Shown in pieces: positions 4,918 through 6,482 of a stretch of 6,482 nucleotides of DNA (position 1 is its first letter; each line of letters starts with the position of its first letter). The stretch lies in assembly GCA_018644745.1 (NCBI GenBank), contig JABGPX010000552.1:1-6482 (forward strand). Direction: 5' to 3'. Origin of the DNA: Spirochaetales bacterium (GTDB taxonomy: Bacteria; Spirochaetota; Spirochaetia; ARS1246). Position numbers and translations under genes: made by a program. Under the pieces are notes generated by a model that searched no databases, was not told the origin of the DNA, and worked only from the letters and a program-made list of their open reading frames with translations.

Positions 4918-6174
4918 ATGGGAATTGAAATAAGTAGAATTGAAAAAGAGTTTATTCTCAATTCGGTTTGCGATAAGTCTATACCATTGAGGTTTCATGG
5001 CTCGAAAATCCAGACCCATGGCTTTCTCAAAGCTGTGAATGATGACTATATCATTCTTTCCGGCGAACCGGATCTCGAAACACTTTTTCCTGCAGGCTCG
5101 AAACTAACAACCTATTTCTCATATTTTGGGCATGTAATGACTTTTGAAACCGAAGTTCGAGGAATCGGGGACGGTGACCTTAAAGTGGATTTTCCAACCG
5201 GGATTCATAAGAACCTGGCGAGGAAATACGAACGGGTATCCGCTCCTCATGATGTATCGATCTCTTTTGAAATGCAGGATATGAAGATAAGTCTGAATTT
5301 TCCAAAAACTGAAGAATATGATCCGGTGGAGGTTCCCGAATACTCTGAAGAATATAACCCGAACCAGATCAACTCTCTCATCGAAACTTTTAGAGAGAAA
5401 GTGAATAGCAAAGTCACTACCAATACAGTTACAATGTTTCGAGAAAGACCTCCTCAAGGGTTTCAAGAGCATCTCGTTACCCAAACAGGAAAAATTTTCT
5501 TCATCCCAAATACCGCAGGGAAAATTCCCGAGAACGACTTTGAAATGGGCGGACGGATTATTACGCGGGCAATGCTGTTGAGGCCGGAAAAGGTGAGTGC
5601 CAATGAGGATGTTACCCAGGACCGGCTTCCTCAACTGCTGGCCGAGAAACGAGCTGAGGGAATTAAGGCCGAAATTTACTGCCCCATAATTTTTCATGAA
5701 TACGCGGTTGGATTTATATATCTTGCTCAGAAGGAAGGCAAAGATGGCGTATTTGATCGTGATCTTCTCGATGAAACCTATCAATTCTCAAAGGTCCTTG
5801 CTTATGCCCTTAAGATAAATGGGTATTTCAAGGAACAGATCCCCGAAAAAAAGCGGTATGAAGGAGATATTATTGATATAAGTGCCTCGGGACTGCTTTT
5901 TGCAAACGGTTCTGAGCAGCTGGCGGCGACCTTGATGTTATATGCAGATATCGATTTGAACCTCTCCTTTGGGCAGCGGAGTATGCGAATAGGAGCCAGG
6001 TTAATGCGCAAGTTCGAGGGATCGGCCATGAATTACTTCGGTATTCAGTTTATGGAAATAAAGCCGGAGGACTTCCGGTTTCTTTTTGATTACGTCTATG
6101 GAAGGAGTGTGTCTCAGGAGGATGAAGAGCTCTGGGAAGGCGGGGCCGAACCGCCAAAGCTAGACCTGAGCTGA
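4918..6174 (+). CDS. PilZ-type c-di-GMP-binding candidate with a GAF-like insert (spirochaete DUF1577-like)
   Basis: A 418-residue cytoplasmic protein. Residues about 10-100 form a YcgR-N/PilZN-like beta domain (FHGSKIQTHGFLKAV, LSGEPDLETLFPAGSKL, then VDFPTGIHK). Next is R102-K-Y-E-R106, matching the PilZ RxxxR signature, with a following strand (about 107-130). Residues about 150-305 look like a GAF domain (IYCPIIFHEYAVGFIYLAQ, FDRDLLDETYQFSKVLAYAL). The other PilZ signature follows as D320-I-S322-A-S-G325, then strands and a closing segment (YFGIQFMEI) about 326-395 and an acidic tail. In canonical PilZ domains RxxxR and (D/N)xSxxG are separated by a few tens of residues and together bind c-di-GMP; here about 213 residues lie between them. 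The overall form recalls the spirochaete DUF1577 family, from memory. It lies between the lipoprotein and an unknown gene, probably in one operon. PilZ identity is likely; binding is inferred. Confidence 0.75.
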   Translation: MGIEISRIEKEFILNSVCDKSIPLRFHGSKIQTHGFLKAVNDDYIILSGEPDLETLFPAGSKLTTYFSYFGHVMTFETEVRGIGDGDLKVDFPTGIHKNLARKYERVSAPHDVSISFEMQDMKISLNFPKTEEYDPVEVPEYSEEYNPNQINSLIETFREKVNSKVTTNTVTMFRERPPQGFQEHLVTQTGKIFFIPNTAGKIPENDFEMGGRIITRAMLLRPEKVSANEDVTQDRLPQLLAEKRAEGIKAEIYCPIIFHEYAVGFIYLAQKEGKDGVFDRDLLDETYQFSKVLAYALKINGYFKEQIPEKKRYEGDIIDISASGLLFANGSEQLAATLMLYADIDLNLSFGQRSMRIGARLMRKFEGSAMNYFGIQFMEIKPEDFRFLFDYVYGRSVSQEDEELWEGGAEPPKLDLS

Positions 6175-6188
6175 AGTGGCAGTTATTC

Positions 6189-6482
6189 ATGATACATTTG
6201 TTTATACATCTGCCGGCTTTTAGGCAACTCTCACGTCTGCGAAAAGACGCGCTTCATGATGCTGTCGAGGAGCTAGAGAGATTACCTGGAGGCACCGAAT
6301 CAACCCTTCGGCCCATCGGAGAGGGAGCCTGGGTAATTCCGCTTGGTAAATTCAAAAAAACAGGAAGCAGGAGCTCTCAACTTCGAATAACTGCTTTTTG
6401 CGAAAAACTGCTTGAGCTTCGGATATATTTTGATGAGAGGGAGAACCGGCTTCAAGGATATAATCTCATAATCGACTATATC
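6189..6482 (+). CDS. Unrecognised protein, 3' partial (98 residues visible)
   Basis: The frame opens with ATG at 6189, 14 bases after the PilZ/GAF stop, and runs to the right edge without a stop. The visible part has a basic amphipathic helix (about 10-31), a short region with GGTEST and GEGAWVIPLG, a basic loop with two lysines and Ser-rich residues, and then alternating hydrophobic segments (LRITAF, LELRIYF, LQGYNLIIDYI) suggesting a beta-rich fold. I do not recognise a family or signature. There is no convincing signal peptide and only a weak purine run before the ATG, but the close spacing suggests it is the third gene of the lipoprotein-PilZ operon. Confidence 0.6.
   Translation, partial: MIHLFIHLPAFRQLSRLRKDALHDAVEELERLPGGTESTLRPIGEGAWVIPLGKFKKTGSRSSQLRITAFCEKLLELRIYFDERENRLQGYNLIIDYI

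Noticed and set aside
5119..5784. A 221-codon open frame on the minus strand inside the PilZ/GAF gene.
   Set aside because: It is antisense to a gene with clear domain motifs and a good ribosome binding site, and its product has no recognisable features.

Overview
This window reads as chromosomal sequence from a Spirochaetota-type bacterium (Spirochaeta/Treponema-like). The inference rests on the 418-residue PilZ-type protein, which resembles the spirochaete-enriched DUF1577/PilZ group, plus the lipoprotein next to it and a mixed set of signalling genes. GC content looks moderate. I see no rRNA, tRNA, CRISPR array, insertion sequence or prophage gene. The organism assignment is from memory of families, not from a database search.

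Layout, left to right. (1) 3-1109 (+): the 3' part of a voltage-sensor-like membrane protein whose frame is open to the left edge. It has S1-S4, one more helix, a small outward-facing domain, a last helix and a cytoplasmic HAMP domain, with no recognisable pore filter. (2) 1124-1411 (+): a DUF503/YlxP-like small protein, probably in the same transcript. (3) 1442-2137 and 2171-2617 (-): a ComFB-domain protein with an extra beta-rich C-terminal domain, and an unrecognised 148-residue acidic protein upstream of it, probably one operon. (4) 2618-2794: a 177-bp intergenic stretch with two inverted repeats, one lying where a promoter for the minus-strand operon would be. (5) 2795-4105 (-): an HD-superfamily phosphohydrolase of the SAMHD1/YwfO (COG1078) type with all metal ligands. 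(6) 4106-4200: a 95-bp divergent intergenic region with a good sigma70-like promoter pointing right. (7) 4201-4905, 4918-6174 and 6189-6482 (+): an operon-like run of lipoprotein, PilZ/GAF protein and an unrecognised protein cut by the right edge.

How the genes may work together. Two different families known or suspected to bind cyclic dinucleotides (ComFB and PilZ) lie within about 4 kb, next to a HAMP-bearing membrane sensor and an HD nucleotide hydrolase. This hints at a signalling neighbourhood, but no cyclase or EAL/HD-GYP phosphodiesterase is present, so a shared pathway is inference. The items most worth a second look are the poreless voltage-sensor/HAMP architecture, the PilZ domain that appears split by a GAF-like insert, the ComFB fusion, the operator-like palindrome at 2658-2673, and a promoter whose position predicts a nearly leaderless lipoprotein mRNA.
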